The notes: generated from the sequence alone by a model not told the origin. DNA of 64,000 nucleotides from Batillaria attramentaria (GCA_018292915.2 JACVVK020000541.1:331989-395988); one strand, 5' to 3'. Positions 1-10,367 are shown, counted from the first letter of the stretch. A program made the numbers and translations.

Positions 1-155
1 GAGCATGATGCCTCGCCAGTTGCTACAGGATGAGAGGTCCCCTTTCTTTGGCAGCTTTACCAGGTGTCCCTTCTTCCAGTCTTGTGGCACGCTCTCGCTC
101 TCCCAGATCTTCCTCAGGAGCGGGTGCAGCATGTCGGTGGACCACTGGAGCTGGC
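1..155 (-). pseudogene. Non-LTR retrotransposon reverse transcriptase fragment, cut by window edge
   Basis: On the minus strand the reading frame gives a fragment with the pieces LHPLLRKIWESESVPQDWKK, GHLVKLPKKGDLSSCSNWRG and IML. This is the classic N-terminal part of a LINE reverse transcriptase (region before and around the 'LPKKGD...NWRGI' block). The fragment runs off the left window edge, so its downstream catalytic part would lie outside. On its upstream side (forward 172-210) it meets an A-rich run and the frame is lost. The family match is from recognition of the motif order; the clade was not assigned. Confidence 0.8.
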
Positions 156-239
156 AAAAAGAGTTGGGGCAGCAAAAAAAAAAAAAAGAAAAGAAAAGAA
201 AAAGCCCTTTCCCTAAACACCAAGTTTCATTGTTATAGT

Positions 240-500
240 AGCCATAGTCAAGGAAAAAGTGCATTTTTGTTCAAAATTTTCCACTGATCTTGTGACCTTG
301 ACCTTGGGTCAAGGCCATCTTTACTTGTATTTCTAGAAAGGTCTTGTCACGTACTACCTACTGGCCACGTTTCATAACTGTAGGGTAAATAGTTTCCGAG
401 AATATTGTTCATGTTTAAGTTTAGTGATGGACGGACGATCGGACGCCGGAGGGTCATTACATAGACTCACTTTTCGTCTACATACTTGAGTCAATCATCA
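240..500. repeat. Interspersed repeat with TGACCTTGACCTT core
   Basis: A non-coding stretch with the motif TGACCTTGACCTTGGGTCAA near 293-312 and a GGACGGACGATCGGACG block near 430. Related TGACCTTGACCTT cores occur inside the foldback element at 41124-42641. It reads as a decayed interspersed repeat. No ends or target duplication were resolved. Confidence 0.4.
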
Positions 501-906
501 CCTCCCTTATACAAAGTTGTACAATAAGCACCTTCATTAATTCAATGAATCAATAACAAAAAATAAATAAATAAATATAAATTTAAAAAAATCATGGACA
601 TTAAATCAACCGCCGCCGAAAGTCAGTGTGCTAGCAGTGAAAACAGCTATTCAAGCACAGAACTGTACACTCAGAAAGCATTTGAAAGTTGCATATAGCA
701 CATTGACTTAAAAGACAGTGAAAAATCTACATGACATGAATTACACAGCAGATCTATAGGAAACAACAACAACAACAAAAAAGTGGTGTTCAAATGCAAA
801 GAAACCATAAATATTCACAGAAGGCCATATCCCACAGCATAATCTTCACGTGCGATCATGATCATCAGCAAATCAGCAAATGTCATAACCTGACTGCTTG
901 TCAAAC

Positions 907-1863
907 TTACACAGCTAGAATTCCCAAACTGCTCCTCTCCCCACTTCGTAAAGCGTCACGCAAAATAAGAACAATGTCACTCCCACTGTCGGATTTGACC
1001 GACTCAGTGATAACCGAAGAAAGTGAAGCAGAATCTGAGAGGTCAGGGGAACCAGGCGCATAGTCCGGTACCTCCTCTTCAGCTGCACTGCTCTCTGCCT
1101 CAAGGACTTCCTGATCAACGTCACGCTGACTTGCTGCACTGCGAGATCTGGACAAACAAAAGTCAACAACAGCCAGAATGTCAAAGCCCATATGGATTAT
1201 GTGTATTAACAAAGCATAAGGCTTTTTCATATGGGTGAATGGCGTATGTGTGTGTGTGTGTTTTCTTTCTCAGTCTGTCTCAGCGGAATGCATGTCACTG
1301 AAAATAAAAACTTAACTCAGCTTTTATCTCTAGTTTTCGGGCCGACCATTTTTTCCCAGCTACCAGATGCAAAGTATTATTGAAAGCAAGCATTCTGGAC
1401 CCTGGTTTGGCTCAGAAGAAAATAAAATTTCCACTAAATTAGTAAATAGTAAGTGTAAGTGTAAAGTTTGCACTTACCCCTTTTGATTTATTATCCCTGA
1501 AGACTTCAAATACTCGAAGACAGCTGACGCACTCAGAGATCCTGTCTGAAATAAAATGGAATTTATACGAGACTTATACAACTTGTACTGTACACATACA
1601 CACATAATCCACCAAGGGCTTAAGAGATTACTCAATAGCGATCGACACAATTGATCTCTCAGATGATTGATCTCTTAAATTTGTCGGTCGCACAACATCA
1701 TTCTGTTGATCACACAGCACACTTTATCACCCGATGATGAGCTTATAGTGTAGATCAAATGACTGCTCTGCGCAAGGTGACAAGCACAGTTTTCTTGTGG
1801 TGGTGCAGCGCAAATAGATGACTGGGCTGAACTCAGCAGCAGAAAATCACATACACCAGCAAG

Positions 1864-1894
<31 letters not shown>

Positions 1895-2698
1895 TTCTCA
1901 ATAAAACGGCACCTTTTTCAAAACAGTGGCTGAAGTAAAAGGAAATGGATCCTGGATTTGATCCCAAATGGGGTAAGAATTTGATCTAGGATTTTGCCTT
2001 CTTCAAATACTGTAGAGTCAAACTCATTTGCACACACGACTGTGGTGCTTACTAGACTCCCGAGTACATACAAGTACAACATTTATCATCAAGTGTACTC
2101 GTTAAAGATCCAGTCTCCATCATTCGTAAGAGAAGACAATTGTGCGCCGGTGGAATAAACACACCTAACTTACGTAAACCAACAGTGACAGAATCTTCAG
2201 CAAAGAGTAAAGTTGGTCACTAAAAATCGAAACACATTTTGCGCGAGCGAACATTGTAGACAACACAATAATTATTATCCATAATCGTACATTGTACTAC
2301 AATGTAGGCAACACAATATTATCAATAGACTGCATTGAGCGATAGACAGATTGTTGTGCGATGGATAGATGGCAACGGAGGCAAGTGTGTGTGTCACGCG
2401 ACCGATCGAATGACGCAAATCGTTGGTGCACACGGACACCCGTTTCTCCCCGCGCATTTTCTCATGAAAGTCAGCCGTTCTACACCCTTTCCCATGCCTA
2501 ATGATAGTACATAGATGAATTGTTTGTCGGGAAAACAAAATCAAGCGCCTTCAGCCAACTGGAATGTTAGTGTGTTTCACTGAAAGTGAAACTGATTTTG
2601 ATCTGAGAAGTAGGTCGTTGTAGTCAGGAAATGTCAAATACAGACAAGACTCAAGCATAGATCAAATGCACAACAGTACTCACCTTTTTAGTTTCCAT
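907..2698 (-). CDS. Small three-exon gene, 107-aa acidic serine-rich protein of unknown function
   Basis: Three minus-strand exons join in frame. Exon 1 is 2698-2684 (ATG, codes METKK, donor GTGAGT). Exon 2 is 1545-1478 (acceptor TTTTATTTCAG, donor GTAAGTG). Exon 3 is 1147-907 (acceptor TTTTGTTTGTCCAG, stop TAA). The lengths 15+68+241 make exactly 108 codons including stop. Exon 2 encodes a short helical-looking stretch (SASAVFEYLKSSGIINQKG). Exon 3 is rich in Ser, Glu and Asp (EAESSAAEEEVPDYAPGSPD) and ends in a hydrophobic tail (SSLGILAV). I do not recognise the family. Alternative: exon 1 could be internal, because the CAG just before ACATGG also makes a phase-1 acceptor. These exons could then be the 3' end of the large Ig gene upstream. 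The promoter-like sequence favours a separate gene. Confidence 0.6.
1866..1894. repeat. Poly-C run in intron 2 region
   Basis: An uninterrupted C tract of about 29 bases lies in the intron between exons 1 and 2 of the small gene. Such tracts are assembly-fragile, so the exact length is uncertain. The rest of the 1546-2683 intron shows no other feature. Confidence 0.8.
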
Positions 2699-2769
2699 GT
2701 CTGGGACGCAAGAATGCTGAAAGTTGCAGAAAACTATCCACGAAACCACCACAAATTCCACAAGCAGCG

Positions 2770-2830
2770 CCACGCGCGTATTAACCGCGAACCGGAAGTG
2801 ACATAAACCAATAGCTCTTCAGAGTGACTT
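2770..2830 (-). promoter_or_regulatory. Probable promoter of the 107-aa gene (ETS and CCAAT motifs)
   Basis: About 90-110 bases upstream of the ATG at 2698, reading minus, there is ATTGG (inverted CCAAT), then CACTTCCGG (ETS/GABP-type site), then a CpG-rich stretch with CGCGG and ACGCGCG. This order is typical of housekeeping promoters in animals. It is inference from motifs only; no TATA box was seen. Confidence 0.5.
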
Positions 2831-3085
2831 CCCCTTGAAACCTGCCAAAGGCAGAAACCGACACACACCACGGAGTGTGAAATCGCAAACACTCAAAGTT
2901 GGAAAAAGTTGAGTAGTGGGGGTTCAGTGAGATATTTATAGGGGGGCATTTTTAGAGCATTTGCTACTCTTTCCAAGTATTGAAAAAAGTGGGTTTACCG
3001 ATCGTGAACCCACTTTTTTTTTGTAAACCCACTTGTATTGAGTGTTTCCAGGTTCGTGAACCCACTTGTGCAGTTTTTCACGCGC

Positions 3086-3335
3086 ACACACACACACACA
3101 CACACACATCCACACAGACGGCACTCAGTGAGGAGGAGAAGTGCGTTCGGCGCACTATACATGCCAGCATCGATGACGTACGTTTTCTTACGTCATTGTC
3201 AGAGTTGCACTTGCATAATCGTCTCTGCGGGAGATCGGCAGTGACGTGCGTTTGTTCCACAGATGCTTGCCCATGAACATGGAAAATTTAGCCCGTCCTA
3301 TGATGTTGTTTCCATTACTATGGAAACAACATAAC
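3086..3335. repeat. CA microsatellite plus palindrome-ended repeat
   Basis: A (CA)n tract is followed by about 200 bases that recur nearly unchanged at 6800-7022. Both copies end in an interrupted palindrome of GTTGTTTCCAT, a few bases, then ATGGAAACAAC. This marks one end of a non-autonomous interspersed repeat. A related end occurs inverted near 49830. Confidence 0.6.
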
Positions 3336-3404
3336 AAGATGGCCACCAGCCCAATATGTTGTTTCCATTCAATGACCTGCTGTAGTCACAGTCGTAGTCG
3401 TTGT

Positions 3405-3784
3405 GTCATGTATGCAGCCCGCGCGCACACGCCGGAACGCAAGCTCTCTGACATCAAGCATGCTGACATAAAGAAAGTACTGAAAACCCTTATCGTGCCT
3501 CTATGCACTTGCAAAAACCCAAACACATGAGGTCGTGTGAGCTCGCCTAGCTGGTTGACGTCACAACTTGTTGGCGTATGCGAGGTTCTACATGGGTGAA
3601 TGAATTCTTGTAATAAAGTCGTTCCTTTTTGACAGAGTTACTTCCCGCAGACCTGACTGACAGACGATTGCTTACTGGTATCGGAGAAGAGACCCTCTCT
3701 CTCTCTCTCTCGCCTTAGACGCGCGCTTGCGCGCGCACGCACGCACCCCCCCCTCCCCCTACACACACACACACACACATTATG
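3405..3784 (+). repeat. Family A repeat, copy 1 left part (split by element D1)
   Basis: This stretch matches the reverse complement of 32720-32878 and of 31230-31497. It continues after the D1 insertion at 5463-5600. It ends in a CA microsatellite followed by CATTATG. The paralogous copy at 31105-31497 lacks the D1 insertion at that point, so the pair shows the site before and after insertion. The family is non-coding. Confidence 0.7.
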
Positions 3785-3832
3785 CAAAGACCTTGGAATC
3801 AGAAAGACGCGTCACTCCTGCCCTCGTAAGAG

Positions 3833-4500
3833 TAGACTCCAGAGTGCAGTCCCTTTTCGGCGGGGCGTGAAAATGTGACTGCTTACACCCAGCGCCATTT
3901 TTAAAAATGGCGAATTTTTTTTTAGAAAAGCAGAGACTTGTGTGTCATATGATTCGATTTGAAACGAAGTCTTGAATATCCGACCACTTTTCGTTTGGGC
4001 AAAATCTTTGCCAGCGGACAATTATTGTTGCGCTTTGATGGCACTGTTTACGTGGTAGACTGATCCAACAGGATGTGAGTAAACGGCAAGGGGGTTGCAC
4101 TCTGACAGGCAAGGGTGTTGCACTCTACAGGCAAGTATTATTGCACGGTGCAGACGATCACGTACCTGCCTTGTGGTGGAATAAGAGACGATTACAAAAG
4201 CATACACACCCGTGCTCTAGGACTGAATGTAATAATAGATCTGTCCATTCAGACAGAGACAGGTTATGTATGTCTCTGATTCAGAAACACGCCTACTTTC
4301 ACTCTGAAGACAGCCTGCTAATCACTTGCGCCACTGAGGATCCCTCTGGGTTCAAAGCTGGTCAAGGATGACATAGTGCGCGACCTTGTGTTTGAGAGCA
4401 CCGAGACAATTTAGGCCCGTCACGGTAGCGCAGTGAGCGCCATTTCCCCACTGTGCACAGAGGTACTTTCCACTGAAAGACTCTGTGCTCCAGAGAGTGT
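3833..4500 (+). mobile_element. B1: short non-autonomous element with 8-bp target duplication, inside D1
   Basis: This 668-bp unit begins TAGACTCCAGAGTGCAG and ends CAGAGAGTGT. It is flanked by CGTAAGAG at 3825-3832 and 4501-4508. Related units are at 31498-32719, 45035-45970 and 51671-52337. No ORF with domain signal was seen. The 8-bp duplication fits hAT or P-like elements. Confidence 0.75.
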
Positions 4501-4586
4501 CGTAAGAGAGACATATAGCGGGACAACGCGAAGAGTTGTCTGCCCGCATTAGCGCGCATCCTAGATCTGGCCCCTATAGTGACAGC

Positions 4587-4712
4587 ATGGCGGAAAGTGG
4601 AAAGCGATCACAAAAGCATGCAATTGTGTTCTGCGCCGAATTGTTCAAATAACAGACAAATATAAACGGGGAAATACTTCTTTTGGTATTCCTGTTGAAA
4701 AACAAACATTTT
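4587..4712 (+). pseudogene. Broken THAP-domain first exon in D1
   Basis: The ATG at 4587 opens MAESGKRSQK. The characteristic THAP zinc-ligand block [11 protein letters not shown] appears in another frame, and [13 protein letters not shown] in yet another. At least two small indels therefore separate the pieces. The order (Cys-x-Ala-Pro-Asn-Cys, then Ser-Phe-x-x-Pro) matches the start of the THAP DNA-binding fold. The homologous exon at 47391-47515 in D2 is intact, which supports this reading. Non-functional. Confidence 0.65.
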
Positions 4713-4900
4713 TTTTTCGCTTTCTTGTCCAAAAAAAAGAAAAGAAAAAAAACAAGACCTCAAGTGGTACGTGTGCATGCAGTGTAAACTAACAGTAAAC
4801 ACACGCGGCTGACGCAGATACAGCGTAATTTTTTTCCCTGACAACTTTACAAATCACGGTGACTTAAATTGTGCTAGCGTCTACCTGCATCTAAATTCAG

Positions 4901-4953
<53 letters not shown>

Positions 4954-5462
4954 AACAAAATCATCCGGCTGAACTTCGTTCTAACCATTGTAAAACCATA
5001 TCACAACATAGAATCTGCTGGATCGTCGGTCGCAGATATGATTAATGCTGAGTTAGCAGGAAGTATTCAGCGGATGCGTCCATCTTTGGATCTCTCGCAC
5101 ATTCGATCTTTCTGTGTTCCGTACTAGTTTTACTTGAACACATCGAACGAAATGCACTGCGTAGCCTACGTACAGCAGTGAAAGCCAAACTAGATCTTTC
5201 TTTCGTCCTCCGGAACTTTGAGAGTACTTATGTTTTCCATAGGCCTAAAACACATGCGAAATATATGGGGGGAGACCACCTGGCAGTCGCTGACATCTTC
5301 GTTTTTGTTTATTTTCTTAAAATGTTTTACGGCGGCTAGTGTAGGGTTGGGTCAAACAACTGCGTAGATCTGCGGGATGCGCGCTAATGCGCGCAGACAA
5401 CTCTTACGCGTTGTCCCTCAAAGGGAGGTAAGTGAACTATCTTTATGTTTCCAAGATCTTTG

Positions 5463-5600
5463 CATTATGCTTCTGAGTGTGAGTCAGTGGCAAAAACGAA
5501 ACCCACTGAAATTCCCGCTTTCCACATGTCAAGTTGTAGAGACTCTTGCGAAAAGATACTGCATTTCGATGCAAAATAATTTCTAGACCATCCCAGAACA
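5463..5600 (+). repeat. Family A repeat, copy 1 right part
   Basis: Continuation of family A after D1. It starts with the second CATTATG and is followed by CTTCTGAGTGTGAGTCAGTG. It matches the reverse complement of 31120-31225, where the sequence is uninterrupted. Confidence 0.65.
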
Positions 5601-6169
5601 TGCTGGTGCAGTAACGTCAGTAGATTACGTCACCTTGGAGAGATTTCGAGCCTTCCAGTAAGTTGAGGAATGTTCTAGATCTGACGTAAGCAGCCCCCCT
5701 GCACAGCGTTCTGGATTCTTCTTCTTTCATGAATTTGTTCTCCGCGCATATTCTGTTCATAAAGTATTGGAGTTGTAGTCTGTTGTATCCCGTATCATGT
5801 CTGCGAGTGCACGATGATGGCGACATAGCATAAGTAAAATACAACACCACGTCTCCAAACAGAGGAATTCCGAAAGAAAGTGGCGAGACACCCCCAAGAA
5901 AAAACAGCATCACGTCAATCAAACATGACGCACTTACTTTACGTCAGTGCGCGTGCGTCTCTTCTTCGATGTTTGTGAGGCGTGTGGCTTGCAGAGGAAA
6001 TGTGCTGTGAGTACAAATTTTCGAGTCAACTGACGATAACGGCTGCAGTGAATTTTTCTAATTTTTTTGTATATTTTTTATGGCACCCCAGGCTCATTAT
6101 CTATGTATAGTAGGAGCGATTTTGAGATCTAAAGTGTGTTCACCAGCACTTTCATCAGGTACGGCTTAC
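5601..6169. other. Unassigned intronic/intergenic sequence
   Basis: No domain, splice-supported exon or clear repeat was recognised. A minus-strand frame at 5922-5617 is open for 101 codons but has no recognisable motif, and I do not call it a gene. Confidence 0.4.
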
Positions 6170-6735
6170 GCCAAAAGTATAAAAGCGACAACCTCCAAAC
6201 TTCACTTAGTTGAGAGTCCGTATTCATGCTATCTATGTCCAAAAAATGGAGTGGTTTAGGTAAATATTACGCCTTTAAACGCCAGAAAGCCACTTATTCT
6301 GAAAAGGGCGATAACTCGCAAATCATGTGTGCAATCGTACCTGGATCGGGCCTTCTATTCAACAATCTTGATTCATTTAGAAACCCCAAATTTGAAATCG
6401 ATCGGTTCAGTATTTTCGGAGAAATAGGCATCTGAACTGGGTTCACATGCAATGTCAACTCAGGCTCGGTTTACATGAAAACTATAAGAGCGACCATTTT
6501 CTAGTAGTGAGTCAATTCAGAGTCCGTATTCAAGCTATCTACTGCCAAAAAATTGAGTGATTTAAATAAATATTACGCCTGTACACGAAAGACAACCAAC
6601 TTGTCTCAAAAGGGCGATAACTCCCAAATCACTTAAGCAATCATCACACGCTTGAATCGTCTAATGTAACATTTTGATAAATTTGGATACCCCAAATTTG
6701 AAGCCATTCGGTTGAGTATTTTCGAAGAAACGGGC
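6170..6735 (+). repeat. Tandem duplication of about 310 bp
   Basis: Blocks at about 6205-6430 and 6515-6730 share the same order of motifs: AGTCCGTATTCA, AAATATTACGCCT, AAAGGGCGATAACTC, CCCCAAATTTGAA and GAGTATTTTCG. They are a diverged two-unit tandem repeat, followed directly by the AC microsatellite at 6748-6797. Confidence 0.6.
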
Positions 6736-6744
6736 CCGGACACA

Positions 6745-6747
<3 letters not shown>

Positions 6748-6797
<50 letters not shown>
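6748..6797. repeat. AC microsatellite
   Basis: About 25 uninterrupted AC units, followed by the repeat end shared with 3100-3335. Confidence 0.9.
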
Positions 6798-6798
<1 letters not shown>

Positions 6799-7077
6799 CC
6801 ATACAGACGGCACTCAGTGAGGAGAAGAAGCGCGTTCGGAACAGCATACATGCCAGCATCGATGACGCAGGTTTTCTTACGTCATTGTCAGAGTTACACT
6901 TGCATAATCGTCTCTGCGGGAGATCGGCAGTGACGTGCGTTTGTACCACAGATGCTTGCCTATGAACGTGGAAATTTTAGCCCGTCCTATTATGTTGTTT
7001 CCATTACTATGGAAACAACATAAAAACGTGCCGGATACTTGTGCACGTCTGAATATCCCGCCTCGTACCATGCTTAC

Positions 7078-7437
7078 CTCCATCAACTGACGTCTCAGAA
7101 TAAAACTTGACCTCAAAGATAAAGTCACCATGGCCCTGATCGTTAGCGAGTGTCACCCTGTAGAAGCCAGCTGCTGTACTAGTGACGTGATCAACAGTAA
7201 CAGTACACGTCACCAAGTAGAGTGGTGCTGCCTGCTGCTGACATGTGGCATTAAGGGCGACACAGGCCTGGCTTGATGTGGTGGATGTGTTCATGTCAGG
7301 TCCTAAGAAGGTGAAACTGAACGGGTGAGGCTCGGGGTAGGCCGTCATGTTAAAGTTTAGTGGTACCGGTTCTCCTTTGAAATTCACGGAAGGATGTCCT
7401 GCTGGGCCCGACTGCCCACGTACAGCACGGGGACTAC
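7078..7437 (-). CDS. Ig-like domain 5 exon
   Basis: The acceptor is CTTCCTTTGCAG and the donor GTAAGC, phase 1 at both ends, 360 nt. The frame reads [20 protein letters not shown], then [13 protein letters not shown], a CVALNATC pair and [20 protein letters not shown], ending in GDFIFEVKF. The alternating hydrophobic strands, the Cys in the CTVTV strand and the G-F-Y-R-V strand (in the place of the usual G-x-Y-x-C) resemble non-canonical Ig domains of invertebrate surface proteins. N-glycosylation sequons occur at NMT, NTST and NATC. Confidence 0.7.
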
Positions 7438-8925
7438 CTGCAAAGGAAGAGGACGCATACGAGGTCTGTTGAAGTTAAGAGATACCGGTCTCCCTTTGAA
7501 ATTTACTATCGGATGTCCTTCTAGCTCAAACTGCTCAAGAATCGATAGAGAAGCACTTTACGTTGTTAGAAAAATACCGTAACAGTAGGGGAGACGCAAG
7601 ACAGTTCAGTCGTCAAGTTAATAAACTCTATTATAACCATGTCGAATGTATGTGATCGTACACCATAATACAGGCATAATATACCATTTCCTATGTCAGC
7701 TAGTTTACTCCAGTCAGGTAAAGCTGTTCAAATGACTTGGTGTTGTGATATTTCTGCCCGAAATGTGGCTTTACCACTAAAGCACTTGTATGGTCATGTA
7801 ATCAAACTTGCGACTCTCCATCTTTCCCCTAATTAAAACTGTACAAACTGAGTATGGAAACGCAATGTTGTCCATATTGCCTACCCTGAACGGCGTGTTT
7901 GCATCAGTTTTACAAAGGCACTTCTGCAGCATCATCACCACCAACAATATGAAAGACAGCAGCAGCAGCAAACAAAAAAAAACAAAAAAAAACAAGGAGG
8001 AACGGCCCCGTCCTACAAAGTTGTTTCTCCAAACTTCATTTTATTTTGTCTTTGTTGTTATTATTGCCGGTTCTCCCCTCTCCAAGTTCTACCAATGACA
8101 CTAGATCCTCTACGACCTCGACCGATTAGCCACGTGACTGGGGGTGGGGCCGGGTGGGGGAAGAAGGGAGGGAGAGAGAGAGAGGCAGAGAGAGAGGGTG
8201 GGTGGGTGTTTAGGAGTTTAACGTCCTTTTCCCCCACATAAGGGTGATATCAAAGACGGGGCAACGAGAAAAAGGCCAGCACAAATATTTGGCCCCAGCG
8301 GCCAGGAATCGAACTCTCGGCCCAAGCATTGAAAGTCCAATGCTCTACCATTCGGCCACCCTGGCTCCCCAGAGAGAGAGAGAGAGAGACGTCAGTTCCG
8401 TGATCTAAACATTTGACGTCAGCCTCAGGCAGGTCGTCATACAGAGAGAGAGAGAGATGACGTCAATTCCGTGAAGTAAACTTTCGACGTCAGCCTCTAG
8501 CACTGAGATCGTTTGAGGATGCTTGTTCATGTCTTGTGATTTCCCTGTTGGCTTTGTGACTTCTCCGACTGAATTATTTTTCACATGAAATCTGGAAGAT
8601 CTAGAGGGCTGATGAAATGTCGGAAGCAGTGGCGATACTTGCAGATATGAATTGGTGATGAGCGGTGGTCGTGAGCGGCTAAAATCACCAATTCATATGG
8701 CCTTGGTCGTACCGACCATTTTCCTCCCGGTGGGAGGGGAATGGGGGCACTATGAATGGTGAGATACCCTTAGATCTGTTAGACGTTTCAGCGGTAGGAT
8801 GGTAGGTCCCCCCCCCCTCCTCCCATTGTGGCTTGTAGCCAATATAGGGCAAGGCGGACTTGTCCACTGGCATACAAAGCACACATCTCCTAGATCTAGG
8901 GAGTGCTCTCAGCTTTACTTACTTC

Positions 8926-8969
<44 letters not shown>

Positions 8970-10245
8970 GAAGTAAGTAAAGCTGAGAGCGCTCCCTAGA
9001 TCTAGGAGGTGTGTGCTTTGTATGCCATTGGACAAGTCCGCCTTGCCCTATATTGGCTACAAGCCACAATGGGAGGAGGGGGGGGGGGGGACCTACCATC
9101 CTACCGCTGAAACGTCTAACAGATCTAAGGGTATCTCACCATTCATAGTGCCCCCATTCCCCTCCCACCGGGAGGAAAATGGTCGGTACGACCAAGGCCA
9201 TATGAATTGGTGATTTTAGCCGCTCACGACCATGGTTTCGGGTCAATGGGACCCTCATCAGGTGAGCATGCGGCGATACCCACGAGGGCTGCAACGTCCA
9301 ACCAGCACTAAAAGGCTGCCCCAGAATAATCTGGTGCGTCTCCAGTACTAGCAGACGTCGCTACCCTAAAGCTCTGCAAGAGGTTTCAGCGGAAAAAGAC
9401 TAAATAATTTAGAAGGAGCAACTGCCTAGGTGTAATGTCATGTAATTACATTTAATATAGAATAGGAACGAAGGCGTTACTAAAGCCGAAAACATGCGCT
9501 CAATCAGGTCAATTTGAAAGTAGGGGAAGTAAGTAAAGCTGAGAGCGCTCCCTAGATCTAGGAGGTGTGTGCTTTGTATGCCATTGGACAAGTCCGCCTT
9601 GCCCTATATTGGCTACAAGCCACAATGGGAGGAGGGGGGGGGGGACCTACCATCCTACCGCTGAAACGTCTAACAGATCTAAGGGTATCTCACCATTCAT
9701 AGTGCCCCCATTCCCCTCCCACCGGGAGGAAAATGGTCGGTACGACCAAGGCCATATGAATTGGTGATTTTAGCCGCTCACGACCATGGTTTCGGGTCAA
9801 TGGGACCCTCATCAGGTGAGCATGCGGCGATACCCACGAGGGCTGCAACGTCCAACCAGCACTAAAAGGCTGCCCCAGAATAATCTGGTGCGTCTCCAGT
9901 ACTAGCAGACGTCGCTACCCTAAAGCTCTACTTACTTTTGGTTACAGACATTGACAGTCCAACACTGACCGTTCCCCGTGAGGTGACCGAGAACCAGTCT
10001 GTGACCTTCACCTGTCGGGCAGACGGTAGACCCACACCTTCTGTAGCACTGGCTAACCGATACAATGGGACGGAACTGGTCAGCCAGTCGTCTCCCTTGT
10101 CCTACAGTGTATCACGTGCCCGGTGTGAGGACGCTGGTGTGTACACGTGTACCGCCAGTAAAGCTCTCAGCTTTACTTACTTCCCCTACTTTCAAATTGA
10201 CCTGATTGAGCGCATGTTTTCGGCTTTAGTAACGCCTTCGTTCCT

Positions 10246-10286
<41 letters not shown>

Positions 10287-10293
10287 TTACTTC

Positions 10294-10367
<74 letters not shown>

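Larger units (their letters stand above)
3785..5462 (+). mobile_element. D1: P-like THAP DNA transposon derivative with 7-bp target duplication
   Basis: Inverted ends are CAAAGACCTTGGAATCAG on the left and CAAAGATCTTGGAAACAT on the right (reverse complement). The flanks carry the 7-bp direct repeat CATTATG at 3778-3784 and 5463-5469. A longer subterminal inverted block (GGGACAACGCG..GCGCGCATCC) occurs at 4530-4562 and 5371-5420. Inside lie element B1, a broken THAP exon (4587) and a CA microsatellite (4904-4950). The copy at 44995-47621 has the same ends with a different 7-bp duplication. TIR, duplication length and THAP domain together suggest the P superfamily, which is inference. Confidence 0.75.
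9455..10255. repeat. Inverted arms enclosing hammerhead copy 3 and the Ig fragment
   Basis: The left arm, about 9455-9550 (TAGAATAGGAACGAAGGCG .. GGGGAAGTAAGTAAAGCTGAG), is the reverse complement of the right arm, about 10160-10255. The arms are roughly 95 bp and nearly identical. The unit is followed by TA microsatellites (10249-10284, 10299-10364). Confidence 0.8.

Noticed and set aside
4075..4371. Conserved frame [14 protein letters not shown].. in B elements (also 31739, 45276, 52095)
   Set aside because: Both strands are open over the same stretch and the unit is a short non-autonomous element. No known domain.
5617..5922. 101-codon minus-strand ORF as a membrane exon of the Ig gene
   Set aside because: It has hydrophobic stretches, but no suitable phase-1 acceptor and no clear single transmembrane segment followed by a basic stop-transfer.
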